Shown in pieces: positions 1 through 10,575 of a stretch of DNA of 64,000 bases. The notes beneath the pieces are model-generated. The model worked only from the letters and a program-made list of their open reading frames with translations. It was not told where the DNA came from and did not search any database. The DNA is from Candidatus Nitrosocosmicus oleophilus (GTDB taxonomy: Archaea; Thermoproteota; Nitrososphaeria; Nitrososphaerales; Nitrososphaeraceae): positions 3,312,587 to 3,376,586 of the forward strand of contig NZ_CP012850.1 of NCBI RefSeq assembly GCF_000802205.1. The letters are read 5' to 3'. Within the stretch, counting starts at the first letter, position 1; each line of letters begins with the position of its first letter. A program made the position numbers and the translations under genes.

Positions 1-191
1 TGATAATCAAATTAAAATCTCAAAGTGAAAAATTGCATGAAGGATTTGAATCAAGATTATCGAATAAGCAAGATACAAAATTAGATTATCAACAGAAAAC
101 TATTTTCGATCTATTAGTCGATGATATTTACAATGATAAAATATTAGTCTCAATCAATACTATCTTTTATTCAAAATCGATATTAGAATAA
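1..191 (+). CDS. C-terminal fragment of an unrecognised protein, cut by the window edge
   Basis: An open frame enters from the left edge (codons in phase with position 3) and ends at TAA 189-191, giving about 62 residues. The translation is hydrophilic, rich in Lys, Gln, Asp and Ile, with protein-like composition and no membrane segment. I do not recognise a family. It could be a chance open frame, but codon use resembles the neighbouring genes. Confidence 0.4.
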   Translation, partial: IIKLKSQSEKLHEGFESRLSNKQDTKLDYQQKTIFDLLVDDIYNDKILVSINTIFYSKSILE

Positions 192-231
192 TTATATCCA
201 AAAACTTGTGAAAATTCAATAAAAATTTGTT

Positions 232-770
232 TTGTTATATATCCTGATCACCTCCGTATTTGTGATTTCGATTGTGTTGAGTCCATTTGAACTTACATTT
301 GCACAGAAGGAAGATAACAATATAATTAGACAAGAAGGGGATGGAAATGACGCTTCTTAAAGCGAAGATAATTCCCAAGAAGCAGATCAAAATAGTCAAT
401 ATGTTTCCGGAGACAGTAATTTCTTTAGTTGTAACAACGGAAGTTCAAACATTATCGGTACAAGTGAACAAGGAACATCAGGAATAGGATTTCCAGTAAT
501 CATCAGTAATGACAATATTTATGTGCGGGATGGAAATCGAGCTCCTGCCACTGGTTCTGACACAGCCCTTTCAACCGTAGCGTGCGATGCCGGGGATGCT
601 TTGATAAGTGGAACCTCAAACTTTGAACCTTCAGATGGATCATCCTTAAAATCTATAAATATTTTCTAAGGCATCTTGGTTTTTCCTGGAATGTTCAAGG
701 TACAGCTCAGGATAGCGGGGAGATCACTGTTACTGCCAAGATTTTGTGCTATAACAATCCATCCCCATAA
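232..770 (+). pseudogene. Broken gene for a secreted protein of about 180 residues
   Basis: From a possible TTG start at 232 the frame encodes a hydrophobic signal peptide ending in TFAQ, then an Asp/Asn/Ser-rich mature part containing a SCNN motif. The frame is stopped by TAA at 358-360 and continues in phase to TAA near 667; the C-terminal part (VQGTAQDSGEITVTAK, ending YNNPSP) is in another frame and stops at 768-770. One nonsense codon and one frameshift are therefore needed to rebuild it. The broken gene at 59820-60123 has a similar layout: signal peptide ending FAQ, in-frame stop, and a SCNN motif. Function unknown. Confidence 0.6.
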
Positions 771-1104
771 TTTTGTGTTTATTAGTAAAAAATTTTTCTG
801 GTTAATTTAATTAAGAATGATTCCTAAAATAAAAATTCTTGAAGTGTGATAAATTAGCTTATTTTACATTTGATATTCCTCAATTTTGCAGAAATTAATT
901 ATCAGATCTAAAATATTCTACTTTCATTCGGAGGTTCAAAATTCACTCCTTGTGTTTAAGATCATTTCAAAATGTCGTCATCATCTAGTGGATACGTGCA
1001 CAATGATCCTATGACACTATGGAAAAACATAAGCAGCGTATAAAAAATATCAAATTCGGACATAAATGTAAATACTTATTTACCTACGGCTTGGATAAAC
1101 CTTG

Positions 1105-1464
1105 ATGAACAAAATTAGAAATTTAAGCATCTTTATCGTAGCATTTTCTGTACTGATGATTGGTGCATCAGCAGTATCCACCTTAGGTTCTATTAGCCCA
1201 GTATTTGCTACCACAGAAGATTCTGATAATGATCAATCTAACAATGATCAATCTAACAATGATCAATCTAACAATGATCAATCTAACAATGATCAATCTA
1301 GTTCAAGTCAAACAGATAATGAACAACCATCATTAGAGACTGTAGACACCCATTTGGAAAGTTGTATTCAACAAATAGAAAATGATAATACTGATGAAGC
1401 CTTAAACGATTGTCAAAATGCTGATAATGAGTTAGACAGATTAATAGCTAATTCAACTGGATGA
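1105..1464 (+). CDS. Small secreted acidic protein with DQSNN repeats
   Basis: The 119-residue protein starts with a typical signal peptide (basic MNKIRN, a hydrophobic core, cleavage expected after VFA near residue 35). A low-complexity linker of DQSNN repeats follows, then a predicted helical C-terminal part with two cysteines. The TTG at 1102 is also possible, but the TATA-like CTTATTTA at about 1073-1080 lies 25-30 bases upstream of the ATG, as expected for a leaderless message. No recognised domain. Probably exported, with an unstructured repeat segment. Confidence 0.7.
   Translation: MNKIRNLSIFIVAFSVLMIGASAVSTLGSISPVFATTEDSDNDQSNNDQSNNDQSNNDQSNNDQSSSSQTDNEQPSLETVDTHLESCIQQIENDNTDEALNDCQNADNELDRLIANSTG
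1231..1300 (+). repeat. 15-bp in-frame tandem repeat
   Basis: Four perfect copies of GATCAATCTAACAAT (1231-1290) are followed by a partial fifth copy (1291-1300). The period is a multiple of three, so length changes would add or remove DQSNN units without breaking the secreted protein. Confidence 0.9.
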
Positions 1465-2163
1465 TGAATGTAGAGTTCAAAATATAGCAAATTCGCCTTA
1501 GCTGAATAAATCGACTCCAATCAATCCTTTAATTTTTTTATCACCAATTCAAGTTTATGATTGTTAAAATTTATGAAATTACTGTATGTATACCTACTAA
1601 ACGGATCAGTATCAGTAGATCAGATCATAATTCTAGATGGACAAATATTGTTGTAACTTGACAGGTAATTCTTTACTCATATTAAGACTGACACTTGCTT
1701 TGTTTAGCATTGAATTAACTTCTCATTGGGATTTAGAAGGTAAAACTGGACAAAGAATTTGAAAATTCTATTAGGTAGTTTTCATTGAAATATTAAAACT
1801 ATTCAAAACCACCTTTACACGTATTAAAGAAAGTGATTAGACTTGATTAGTCGGTTAGTTAGTTTGATCATTATTGGGTAGCACACTCACATGATTTCAA
1901 AATTAGTAATGCTTCATTCTCTGTTTGTCCTTATGTAACTACATTCAATTCTCAAAGTACAAATAGATAAGAAACCATTTTCTAGTATTGCGTAAATGTG
2001 TTGAAAATTCATAATCCAGAATAACTATAAATAGATAGATGTTCAAATTACGATCGATTAGTAATATCCCATAGTAGTGCTAAGAATAGCAAAACAGAGA
2101 TTTTACATGGGCAAGAGCCAATAATGAAAAAAATATGCATTTATTCATAGTACCCAGACAAAA
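1465..2163. other. Long intergenic region with no recognised gene
   Basis: About 700 bases of AT-rich DNA separate the small secreted protein from the broken histidine kinase. I see no convincing open frame on either strand. The end of the stretch should hold the promoter of the kinase gene; TATA-like ACTATAAATAG lies around 2022-2032, too far from the ATG for a leaderless start there. Confidence 0.4.
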
Positions 2164-3723
2164 ATGGACATAAATTTTGACTACCAAGGTCCATCAATAC
2201 TAATCACTACCCCTTCATATCGTGATAGTTATAATGATATCTTAAAGAAAGGTTGTAAGATTAGATGCATCACAGAGATTACACCTGAAAATATTTCATT
2301 CTGTAAAGAAATAACTGGTTTGGTGACTGAGCTGCGACACCTTGATGGTCTTAAAGGGGGCTTGGCAATCAACGAAGCAGAGTATATGGCAGCAACACTC
2401 ATCCAAAACATGCAGCCATTAACTGAGGTTTATTGGAGTAACGCAGTTAATGTTATTGAACAAGGTCAATACATCTTTGACACGTTTTGGAGAAACGCTA
2501 TCCCAGCACGTAGAAAAATTAAGGAAATCGAGGAGAGCAGAATTCCCGAGGTCATTGAATCGATTAATGACCCAGTGGAGCTGCAAACTAAGGTAGTTGA
2601 ACTTCTAAGGATTGCCAAAAAAGAGATTTTAATTATTTTTTCTACATCCAATGCTTTTCACAGACAAGAACGCACTGGGTCGATACAGACTCTAAAAGAA
2701 ATAGGATAGACAAGACATGGAGTAAAAATTAAAGTTTTGACACCTAAGGATGAGAAAATAGAAGAATTATGATATGAACTGGCCCGCAACCCAAATTTTC
2801 ATTTTAGATTTATGGATCCAATATCTCAAGTATCAATTTTGGTAATTGATAAAAGATTTTCGATAGTTGCAGAGTTGAGGGATGACTCCAAGCATACAGT
2901 AGCAGAAGCGATAGGACTGGCCACATATTCGAACAGTATCCCCACAGTATTAACATATACGGCAATATTTGACGTGATCTGGAAACAGACAGAGTTGTAT
3001 GAACGACTAAAAATCCAAGATAGAATGCAAAAGGAATTCATTAATGCAGTTGCACATGACCTTAGGACTCCAATTACACCTATTATTGGCTTGACAACAC
3101 TTGTTAAAGACAAACTGAAAGACGAGAAACAAATAGGACTACTTGACGTCGTAATAGATAATGGTAAAAGGCTACAATCATTGAGTGAAAACATCTTGGC
3201 CCTAACAATGATGGAGGGGAATTTGTTTAATATTTCAAAAGAGACATTTGATCTAAATCGTGTAATTTTGGAAATCATCAAAGACTGCAGGATTAAGCTA
3301 GAGAAATTACCAAAATTCGATAATCAATTCAAGAAAAAAATAAGTTTTCAATTGCATGGTTTTGATGGGAAGATAATGGTAAAGGTCGACAGACACCGAA
3401 TTTCCAAAGTTGTTTATATTATAATAGACAATGCCATAAATTTTATCATAAAGGAAGGATTGATATCCATATTTGTCGAACAGAAAATAGTTGAGGATGG
3501 CAAAAATATTGTTATTGTACTTATAAAAGATAACTGGGAAGGCATACATCCCGATTTAAATTCAAGATTATTTGCCAAGTTCGCCTGCAAATCATCCTAT
3601 GGAATAGGATTAGGACTATATATTTCTAAAGAGATTATTCAAAGGCATAATGGTACTATTTGGGGTAAAAATAATCAAGATAGTAGAGGCGCTACATTCT
3701 CATTCAAATTACCAGGAATATGA
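2164..3723 (+). pseudogene. Sensor histidine kinase with two in-frame stop codons
   Basis: One reading frame runs from 2164 to 3723 and is broken only by TAG at 2707-2709 and TGA at 2770-2772; the bases between them stay in phase (TRHGVKIKVLTPKDEK). The N-terminal half is an input domain with motifs such as RHLDGLKGG and ILIIFST that resemble PLD/TrmB-type sensor folds (inference). The C-terminal half is a HisKA/HATPase kinase: H-box HDLRTPITP, N-box DNAINF and a G-box ending GIGLGLYISKEI. The D-box is DNWEGI instead of the usual DxGxG, so ATP binding may be altered. The input domain is shared with the broken genes at 41751-42697 and 52741-53720. A separately translated kinase half from ATG 2812 cannot be excluded. 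Confidence 0.75.
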
Positions 3724-4244
3724 TGGGCGGAATAGACAAACTATAGAAAGGTCAATACTCACACAGAGTTACCCGGAATGAAAAACTCCATACCAAAAAA
3801 GAATAGAAAAGTACTAAGGATAAGATCTTAGTTCTTACCTATTACAGCCCTTACTATATATGTGCACAACCAACAAGCAAAATAACAGTAGTATGAATAA
3901 TTTGAATAATTTATTGTTTGTACTCTAGTTTGAAATTTGTCTAGCTCCAACAAAACAATAAATAGATGATTTATTGCGCCTATTTTCTAAATCAAACCCA
4001 AGATCGGCCTGATTTCATTATTATTATCATCATTAAATTGTTATTTTGTATCCTTTCAAACTTTACATTTCTATTGTTAGCTTGGATCCCCATCAATGCT
4101 TCGCTACGATTTGTAGTAACTGAAAATTGACTGATAATTTTGTTATTTTCTTTTACGATATTTAGAATTTTATAGTTGATACTGAATTTACTAAAACAAC
4201 AAACACATGATATCTATTGTCGAAATAAAAAAAGAATTGGTTCT
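3724..4244. other. Intergenic region, no gene seen
   Basis: About 520 bases downstream of the kinase remnant contain no convincing open frame on either strand and no repeat shared with the rest of the window. Confidence 0.4.
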
Positions 4245-4508
4245 CTACATGCATTCATTTAAAACCATATCTATTTTGTCTTTTATTTGAAAAAGGTTTT
4301 TTTTATTGACGGTAATACTATGAGATTCAATGAAGTTTTCTCCCTCATAAATTTTATGAACTATTGAATACCGATTCTCATACCTATTGTCTCCTTTGTT
4401 TTGTTTGTAAAGATCATTAACTTCAATAATCCACCGGATTTTATTTCCATCTGGTGTAGTGTTTTCTGATGAGGTTGCCAATGATATAGAAGAATTGAAA
4501 AACTTCAT
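4245..4508 (-). CDS. Hypothetical 87-residue protein
   Basis: A soluble, charged protein with alternating hydrophobic pattern (RWIIEVNDLY, YSIVHKIYEGENFIESHSITV) suggests a small beta-rich fold followed by a C-terminal helix. There is no signal peptide or cysteine cluster. It stands alone between two intergenic stretches. I do not recognise the family; the protein-like composition is the main support. Confidence 0.5.
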   Translation of the reverse strand: MKFFNSSISLATSSENTTPDGNKIRWIIEVNDLYKQNKGDNRYENRYSIVHKIYEGENFIESHSITVNKKNLFQIKDKIDMVLNECM

Positions 4509-4809
4509 TTATTTGTATCAGCCTAGCGATTTCTATTTTCTTTATCGATACGAACCAATTTACCGATCATAATGTCCTATCCATTCTATCCAAAAGGTCA
4601 ATACGTCATATTTGAACCCGATCTTATCTGAAGGTATTTGTTATCTAATTAGTTATTTCTCTGAGAAGGCGTGTATATTCTTGATAGAGTAGTGTTTGAT
4701 TCTAAAGTATTAAACAAGATGATCTGCAATCACGTAGAAATATCCATTTGGTCTAGAACCATTCAGATTGTTTGTATTAGAAAGAAAACAAAAAGAAAGA
4801 ATAAATTAT

Positions 4810-5235
4810 TTACTTACAGTGACCTTTTGACCAGCCAACACTGTATCCTTTAGCATAGTCCCCTGATCCCGGAGAATATCCCCAACAGTGGTCATGATCC
4901 CACCAACCCTGTTTACATCCTTGTATCCAACTCTGTGATTTTCCAGAGTACTCTGTACAATAATGTGGTGTACTTTTACATTCTCCTTTATTCCATCCTA
5001 CTTTATACCCCTTGGCTACCTCGCCGGTCCCTGGGTTGTAACTTTTGCAATGGTCATGATCATACCAACCTTGTTTACATCCTTCGATCCATGCGTTTGA
5101 CTTTCCCATTTCATCTGCACAATAATATGCAGCATATACAGATTTATTGACGAGCAATGATGGAGCTACGGCGATCGATATAGCAACAAGTGCTATTGCG
5201 AGTATCTTTATATTAGTATCCATTAAATTGTTCAT
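4810..5235 (-). CDS. Secreted protein with two Cys/Trp-rich repeats
   Basis: A signal peptide ending around SVYA is followed by two tandem repeats of about 50 residues, each with four cysteines and the pattern YYC/HYC, GKSxxWIxGCKQGWxDHDHC, then GYxVGWxKGxCK. The mature part is rich in Trp, Gly, His and Lys. The protein at 12598-12846 is a single-repeat relative. The ATG at 5223 (MDTNIK) is a second possible start and lies about 30 bases from the TATA-like CTTTTATATG at about 5255, which fits a leaderless message better than 5235. Function unknown; the paired cysteines suggest disulfides outside the cell. Confidence 0.8.
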   Translation of the reverse strand: MNNLMDTNIKILAIALVAISIAVAPSLLVNKSVYAAYYCADEMGKSNAWIEGCKQGWYDHDHCKSYNPGTGEVAKGYKVGWNKGECKSTPHYCTEYSGKSQSWIQGCKQGWWDHDHCWGYSPGSGDYAKGYSVGWSKGHCK

Positions 5236-6036
5236 ATAATCTGGACATATAAAAGCATTTTAAGTCCTGTAGAATCAGAAATGCTATTCTGATGTTACCC
5301 CAATTCTCAAAGATTTGTAAATTTGGTAAGAGATATGGAAGTTTTAAGGTTATAAATATTATTTAGATTATTATCTATTTTTTGGATCCCAAATGGAGTA
5401 AGAATAGAAAAGGTTCAATAAACAAAGTAAAATCTAGTATTGATTTTACCGTAGAGATCAACAAGCATGATTCTTTTATTTGAACCTGATATATTTTTTC
5501 ACCAAAGCGCATAAACAATGACTATTATCTTGATCATTTGGGGAATACTAAAACCTCAATTTTGGATACTATTGACAATTCCTAAATAACCAAACTTGCT
5601 AGAGTTAGAACATAACCAACAAAGCAAATTCTGTTAGCACTCTAACTCTTATAGCAATAGCGATATGTAGACAATGATCGCAACAAGTCCAATAATTATT
5701 TTTAGCGTAAATACACAAAAAATAGGGATGTATGATTGCACTACTTCTGGTAATAATAATGTAGCAGGAAACTGTTTAGTTGGCCTTGATACTGCAAAAA
5801 AATGGGTTATGATAATAACACTGACCATCCGAGTAGATACATTCCATGTTGGGAGAAGATACCGGTGGTGGAAATTACACTCATCCAAATGATGGCGGAA
5901 GAACATAAAGTAACGACATCTATGGTGATCCCGGTGATTCAGAACGAGGTGTCGGTTCAACCAAATTTTTAATCAATAAGAATATCACAATACCTTGGAA
6001 CAAACAATATTTTTTATATTAATTATAAAAATGTAA
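5236..6036. other. Intergenic stretch with a possible decayed small secreted gene
   Basis: About 800 bases lack an intact gene. Between about 5674 and 5910 on the plus strand a frame begins MIATSPIIIFSVN and includes a CTTSGNNNVAGNC segment; a second frame ends GEDTGGGNYTHPNDGGRT. Together they look like a frameshifted small secreted protein. The evidence is compositional only. Confidence 0.3.
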
Positions 6037-6055
6037 AGTGCGGGATTTGAACCCC
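6037..6055 (+). repeat. tRNA T-arm-like repeat copy
   Basis: AGTGCGGGATTTGAACCCC sits just beyond the 3' end of the minus-strand gene at 6060-6407. Read on the minus strand it mimics a tRNA T-arm (GGTTCAAATCCCGC). Confidence 0.65.
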
Positions 6056-6059
6056 GTTG

Positions 6060-6407
6060 TCACAAATTCTTTATCTTGTCAATTAGATCGAGTGAATTAG
6101 ATCCAACGTCAGTTGTGATATAAAGCAAGTGACTCTCGTCAAAGGGCATGGTTATACGCTTAATCTTTTCGTACTCTGCTAGAACATACTTTCCTTTACC
6201 TATCTTTGAAGCCAACTTGCTTCTAGTTTTCCATGCGTTAATGGCTAATTGCAAGGATTCCTGACTCTCTTCTTTTGATAATAAATTTGTAGTTCCAGGA
6301 TTATGCTCCGAGTACAGAATCTTTTCATCTTTTGTATCAAATATTGTTACAAACCTTATTGCAGAATCCAAGCCCAATATTGCTTTTCCTAGTTCATTGT
6401 ATTCCAA
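6060..6407 (-). CDS. Small thaumarchaeal protein, possibly DUF6659-like
   Basis: The 115-residue soluble protein contains LDSAIRFVTIFDTKDEKIL followed by KGKYVLAEYEKIKRITMPF and LLYITTD. This order resembles a thaumarchaeal family of roadblock/LC7-like small proteins that I recall as DUF6659; the family name is from memory and uncertain. There is no signal peptide. It is a single gene with a T-arm-like repeat directly after its stop. Confidence 0.65.
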   Translation of the reverse strand: MEYNELGKAILGLDSAIRFVTIFDTKDEKILYSEHNPGTTNLLSKEESQESLQLAINAWKTRSKLASKIGKGKYVLAEYEKIKRITMPFDESHLLYITTDVGSNSLDLIDKIKNL

Positions 6408-6709
6408 TATTACAGCTTTGTATCATACTTTTTTATAAACATTCTCTAAATAACATATATTTTTAATTAATAGCGACTAAAATAAGCATTATTTGGTCAT
6501 TTCATATAAATAACTATAAAAATAACAATGTGACCGAAAATACATTACTAATACGGTTCTTATTTAGATTCCGCTGCAACTATTTGAACCTAATAATAAA
6601 GTAAGATGTCAACACCAAAATCACTTGATTAAGGAAATCGTAATAAACTTTACAGTTGCAAAAGTGAGACGTTGAGATACCATACTTGGTTTAGATTCTA
6701 TTGATTTCA

Positions 6710-7497
6710 TCAACCCTGTAGTTTTGTCAAAATAGCCGCGACTTGAAAACCTGCTAATAGGGCGATTCCTTTAATAATTCCTCCTTCCTTAAACGCCACT
6801 GGAATCATAGAATCGGCTAGCATAACAAGTACTGCTCCCGCTGCGAAAGCGATCGATATTGAGATAATAGGTGGGCTAGCATATGATAAAATAGTTTACC
6901 CCAGAGTTGTTGATAGTACCAATGCTATGGACCAAGTAACTAGTATTCGTTTTTTACCTATGCCACTAGATTTCATTCCATAAGTTGAAGCCAATCCTTC
7001 AGGAAGGTTTGAAACAAAAATTGCAACAAGAAAAGCAATATTTAAGACGCCTCCAGTTGCAAGTGTAAGCCCAAGTGCTGCATTTTCTGGTATACCATCC
7101 ATTAGAGCACCTATGAATAAGGAACGACCAGAGTCTGATGACGTAGTATTCCTTTTTCTTTATAATTTGATCCTTTCTTCAGGTTATTACTACTAGCTTT
7201 GGCAGCCGATTTTTTCTTGAGGAAATAATTTGCAATACTAAAAGATATTCCTCCGAGAATGAAACCAGTTACAGTAGCGGGGAGAGTGTGGGTGACCTGA
7301 AAAGCCTCTACTAAAATTGAAAAAGTCAAGGTTGTAATTAGTACTCCGCTTCCAAAAGCCATTATTGTTGTAATGACTTGACGGGACAAATTGACATACA
7401 ATGCAATGAGGCAACCAATAAGTAAAGGACTGCTTGCAATAAAACCCCAAATCAAAGAATCAAATATGCCATTCATAAAGCATCTTAATCTAGGCAT
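6710..7497 (-). pseudogene. Broken ZIP-family metal transporter
   Basis: The plus-strand coordinates run opposite to the gene, which starts at 7497. The first part has ZIP-like helices (GFIASSPLLIGCLIA, AFGSGVLITTLTFSILVEAF). A frameshift near 7135 leads into SDSGRSLFIGALMDGIPENAALGL, with the metal-site type DGIPE segment. After LVLSTTLG a TAA at 6896-6898 stops the frame, but the same phase continues to AAGAVLVMLADSMIPVAFKE and ends at 6710. Rebuilding needs one frameshift repair and one nonsense repair. An intact protein would have moved divalent metal ions across the membrane. Confidence 0.8.
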
Positions 7498-7847
7498 TTA
7501 AAATATTTTTGATTACTCGAATGTAGTATAAATAACCCTATAAGTTCCATTAGAAGAATATAATATTCAGCTAGTTTATGTCCTATTCCATGTTGCAGAT
7601 TGGAAAAATGTTTTAATCTTCCTACAATATGTAATGGTTACTATCTGATAAAGCTTTCTGGAAATATTAAATGCGCTTGATACACTTTCTTTCAAATCTA
7701 TAATTATCTGTGTTGTAGAATCATTTTACTATCGTCATACCAGTGAACAAAGTGATTATCTTGGTTTTAGGGTTTATTCCATACGCTCATTAAGTATTTC
7801 TTGATTATATAGTGCTGCTGTTTTAGTGATCCATGGGCCCATACATA
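7498..7847. other. Intergenic, no gene seen
   Basis: About 350 AT-rich bases between the ZIP remnant and the small zinc-ribbon gene. I see no protein-like frame, repeat or RNA-like structure. Confidence 0.35.
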
Positions 7848-8066
7848 TTAGGAGCCGACCAATCGCTTACCGCAATAGGGACAAAAAACTAAAGGCGCGC
7901 TAGCAATGTTGCCTTCAAACATAAGATAGTAAACTCCTTTATGATCTCCTGAAAACTTAAAAATCTCTGTGTCATGTCTAATGCATTCACTTTCATATTC
8001 TTCTTTGAATTTCTCACAACAAAACTCTCTAGTCATTCTTCTTTGCTCACTCCACAGAATGGACAA
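7848..8066 (-). CDS. Small cysteine-rich zinc-ribbon-like protein
   Basis: The short protein has an N-terminal CC pair (REFCCEKFKE), an internal Cys (ESECIRH) and a C-terminal CPYCGKRL knuckle, so it probably binds one zinc ion. The longest form is 72 residues. The in-frame ATG at 8036 (MTREFCC) gives a 62-residue protein and is the more likely start, because it begins just before the conserved cysteines. No membrane segment. Partner unknown. Confidence 0.65.
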   Translation of the reverse strand: MSILWSEQRRMTREFCCEKFKEEYESECIRHDTEIFKFSGDHKGVYYLMFEGNIASAPLVFCPYCGKRLVGS

Positions 8067-8170
8067 AACTTTAGGAGTATATAAACAAAATTACAAATTT
8101 CTTTCTTAATAATGCAGTAGATAATTAATCAGAAAAACGATGCAATCATTCTAAAAACAAAGGGTGGAAG

Positions 8171-8188
8171 GTGTGGGATTTGAACCAG
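8171..8188 (+). repeat. tRNA T-arm-like repeat copy (degenerate)
   Basis: GTGTGGGATTTGAACCAG lies in the intergenic DNA upstream of the minus-strand gene ending at 7848; the CCCGC half of the stem has decayed. Confidence 0.5.
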
Positions 8189-8598
8189 CTACAAAGTTGA
8201 AAGGAATGATTTATTGTAGTTTATATTTTGACCGAACATTTTGAAACGGAGATACAGGATCACTCAATACAGTGATTAAATTTTCATCATCATGTCTACA
8301 ATAAAAGTAATCAGGATTTAAGTCACCAAGTAAAATCACCCAATTACCTGACAAGGTTTTGATTCACATTGCTTGGGTATCATAGACATATACAAGACTC
8401 ATCTCATAGGCAAATGAAATCGTCATTGAAATTTAGGTCGGTATCGAATTTCTTTGTTTTTTCTTAATTTTAAGAGTTTTCTTTCTCATACAATTATTCT
8501 GTACAAATAATTATGTTGAAATTGTTAATTGATTGCAATACTCTGGTAAATTAGCAGTTTAAGGAAAGGTTATATCAAATAGGGGATACTTTTGTAAA
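8189..8598. other. Intergenic, no gene seen
   Basis: About 400 bases without a supported gene, ending in the promoter region of the flavin/F420-type protein. Confidence 0.35.
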
Positions 8599-9072
8599 TT
8601 GAAATTAATCCAAGCTTTTCCCGGCATGCCAAATAAAGTCACAGAGGTGGAAGTTAATAGTTTTCTTGAAAGTAAACTCAACTTACAGTTAGCTACAATA
8701 GACGAAGAAGGATACCCAATCATTCAACCAATCTGGTTTCTATATGACAAAGAATCGAACAAGATTTATGAGGCTACTCAAAAAATAACCAAGAAGGCTC
8801 AGAATATTTATAGAAATCCGGATAAAATTTACTTCTCAATTGATGATGGGAATCTCCCCTATAAAGGAGTAAAAGGAAGAGTGGCAGCGAGAATATCTGA
8901 AGACATAGATTGGAACATACCAATTGTAGAGAAATTAAATATTAAATATTTAGGTACAACAGACCACCCTCTTGCCAATATGATTCTAGAAAATACAAGA
9001 AAAGGAATACAGATTGTAATTGAAATTACACCCAAGTTTTTCTCGGCTTGGGATTTTGGAAAATCTATGTAG
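8599..9072 (+). CDS. Pyridoxamine-phosphate-oxidase-like split-barrel flavoprotein
   Basis: The 157-residue protein has the PPOX/split-barrel layout: VNSFLESKLNLQLATIDEEGYPIIQPIWFLYD at about residues 23-54, then IYEATQKITKKAQNIYRNP, then SIDDGN and KGVKGRVAARISEDIDW. Such proteins bind FMN or F420 and act as small reductases; the substrate cannot be told from sequence. The TTG start at 8599 places MKLIQAFPGMP at the N terminus. After the TAG the same phase stays open to about 9276. Single gene. Confidence 0.75.
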   Translation: MKLIQAFPGMPNKVTEVEVNSFLESKLNLQLATIDEEGYPIIQPIWFLYDKESNKIYEATQKITKKAQNIYRNPDKIYFSIDDGNLPYKGVKGRVAARISEDIDWNIPIVEKLNIKYLGTTDHPLANMILENTRKGIQIVIEITPKFFSAWDFGKSM

Positions 9073-9278
9073 GATTTAATTCTATCTCATGCACTAAAAA
9101 ATAATACAAAACGCAGTCCCATAAAGGAACATAAGTTCATAGACAGGATCGCAGGTCTAGGAAAGGGACAAAGAACTAAATTCATGAGCACCAAATATGA
9201 TATTTCAAAATTTATTGATAATAGCAAGGCTCAATATCACATTCTTTCGGCATTAACAGTGCTTGAAACTGCATAGGC
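9073..9278 (+). other. Open extension after the split-barrel gene, possible gene remnant
   Basis: Directly after the TAG of the preceding gene the same frame remains open for about 67 codons and reads protein-like (KEHKFIDRIAGLGKGQRTKF, then MSTKYDISKFIDN) before stopping near 9276. It may be the remnant of a second domain, a separate small gene from the internal ATG, or chance. Confidence 0.25.
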
Positions 9279-9469
9279 CGTTCATTCTCCTGATAGAACC
9301 CATCTGATACCATTAAAGATCGTTTTGATTATAACCCCACCCACTCTATTGGCGATGTTTCATTTTCTAATATCGAACCTTATTACTCAATGCATTTCCT
9401 TTTCATAGACCCTAAATACAATACGTTATTGCTACTAGTTTATATATATTGTATTTTATTCACAAAGTA

Positions 9470-9964
9470 ATGAATAAAGTAAACATAGTATTATCTGCAG
9501 TTGCGCTACTTGGTGTAATTGCTTTGGGTATTCAACTTTCGGAAACAGTATTGGCACAACCACAGGAACAATCCACTCCCTTTGTAGTGCAAGATACAAA
9601 GCAGTCTGTGCAAGATCCTCTACCAGGTCATGAATCACATCAAGTTGTGATTGCAGCTCCACTAAGAGATGACGGAAAGATTTATTCAGGTATAGTTTCA
9701 TTTACCGCAAGCCAACCCGTTGAGGCAGTAATTCTACATAAATACAATTTGATATCAAATTCATCCGTAGTTGCAGAACCATTGAATACGTCAGTTGATG
9801 ATGGCAAATTTGCGGCATCAGTAATGAAACAATTTACAGAATCCTCATTTAATGCAGGATCATTTGTATTTGCTGGTAACGCTTTAGCATTCCACAATCT
9901 AGCGGGAAATCCCTTTATCGTGACCTACACAGTAGATGGAGATGTTAGTTCCCTAACTCAATAA
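9470..9964 (+). CDS. Secreted protein of about 164 residues
   Basis: A signal peptide (MNKVNIVLSAVALLGVIALG, cleavage after VLA) is followed by a Gln-rich linker and a compact beta-rich domain (HQVVIAAPLRDDGKIYSGIVSF, PVEAVILHKYN). I chose ATG 9470 rather than an upstream TTG because the TATA-like TTTATATATA at about 9439-9448 then lies about 25 bases from the start codon. No catalytic motif is visible; it is probably an exported or cell-surface protein. Family not recognised. Confidence 0.75.
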   Translation: MNKVNIVLSAVALLGVIALGIQLSETVLAQPQEQSTPFVVQDTKQSVQDPLPGHESHQVVIAAPLRDDGKIYSGIVSFTASQPVEAVILHKYNLISNSSVVAEPLNTSVDDGKFAASVMKQFTESSFNAGSFVFAGNALAFHNLAGNPFIVTYTVDGDVSSLTQ

Positions 9965-10000
9965 AGATAGCGCCTATGTCAAATACATCGTAAAAAATAC

Positions 10001-10022
10001 AAAGTGTGGGATTTGAACCCGC
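10001..10022 (+). repeat. tRNA T-arm-like repeat copy
   Basis: AAAGTGTGGGATTTGAACCCG, 36 bases past the stop of the secreted protein gene; the stem has G-to-T change at one position. Confidence 0.6.
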
Positions 10023-10131
10023 CATCCAAGTATAATTTGCCTGGCCTTTTATCAGTACCACTTGAAATAGAAATGAAATTCCCCTTTGCGAGTAATTCTT
10101 TTTGTTTTAAGTTTGAACATAAGATGATATT

Positions 10132-10575
10132 ATGGAATCATCAGAAAATGATAAAAATGATAAAAATTATGTGGAATTTGTCTTTTATCGAGTCCCCAAG
10201 AAAAATCATGAATCCTTGTTACAAGTTACAAACCGATTGATCGAGTTTATTAAGAAAGAGGAAGTAGTCTACGACTGTTTTAGCATAATAGGTGCTGAAA
10301 ATATACCGGGATTCATTAACATTACCAAAGTCATCACCATCAATCCTGACGAGGAAGAGATATGGATAAATCAGGTAACATATAAAGATCGGGAGCACCG
10401 CACTCTAGTTGTAGAAAAAATTTCAAAAGATAAAGAATGTCAAGATATTTATGAAGAGTTTATTAGGTTACTAACTCCTGGTACTGGATTTATCAGTGGT
10501 GAATTTAGAAATCTAGTAGAGGTTAATAATCAGTGCCAAGATACTTACACCTGTAAAATTCATAACTTTGAATAA
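10132..10575 (+). CDS. DUF1428-like protein
   Basis: The 147-residue protein has the marks of the DUF1428 (YbaA-like) fold: an early PKKN motif (YRVPKKNHES), a central strand WINQVTYKDREHRTLVVEK and a C-terminal SGEFRNLVEV. The family is a ferredoxin-like alpha/beta barrel monomer of unknown role. The N-terminal stretch SENDKNDKN is low complexity. It stands alone, 110 bases after a T-arm-like repeat. Confidence 0.7.
   Translation: MESSENDKNDKNYVEFVFYRVPKKNHESLLQVTNRLIEFIKKEEVVYDCFSIIGAENIPGFINITKVITINPDEEEIWINQVTYKDREHRTLVVEKISKDKECQDIYEEFIRLLTPGTGFISGEFRNLVEVNNQCQDTYTCKIHNFE

Noticed and set aside
4671-4853. Protein gene on the plus strand
   Set aside because: It overlaps the end of the secreted repeat protein and has no family features.
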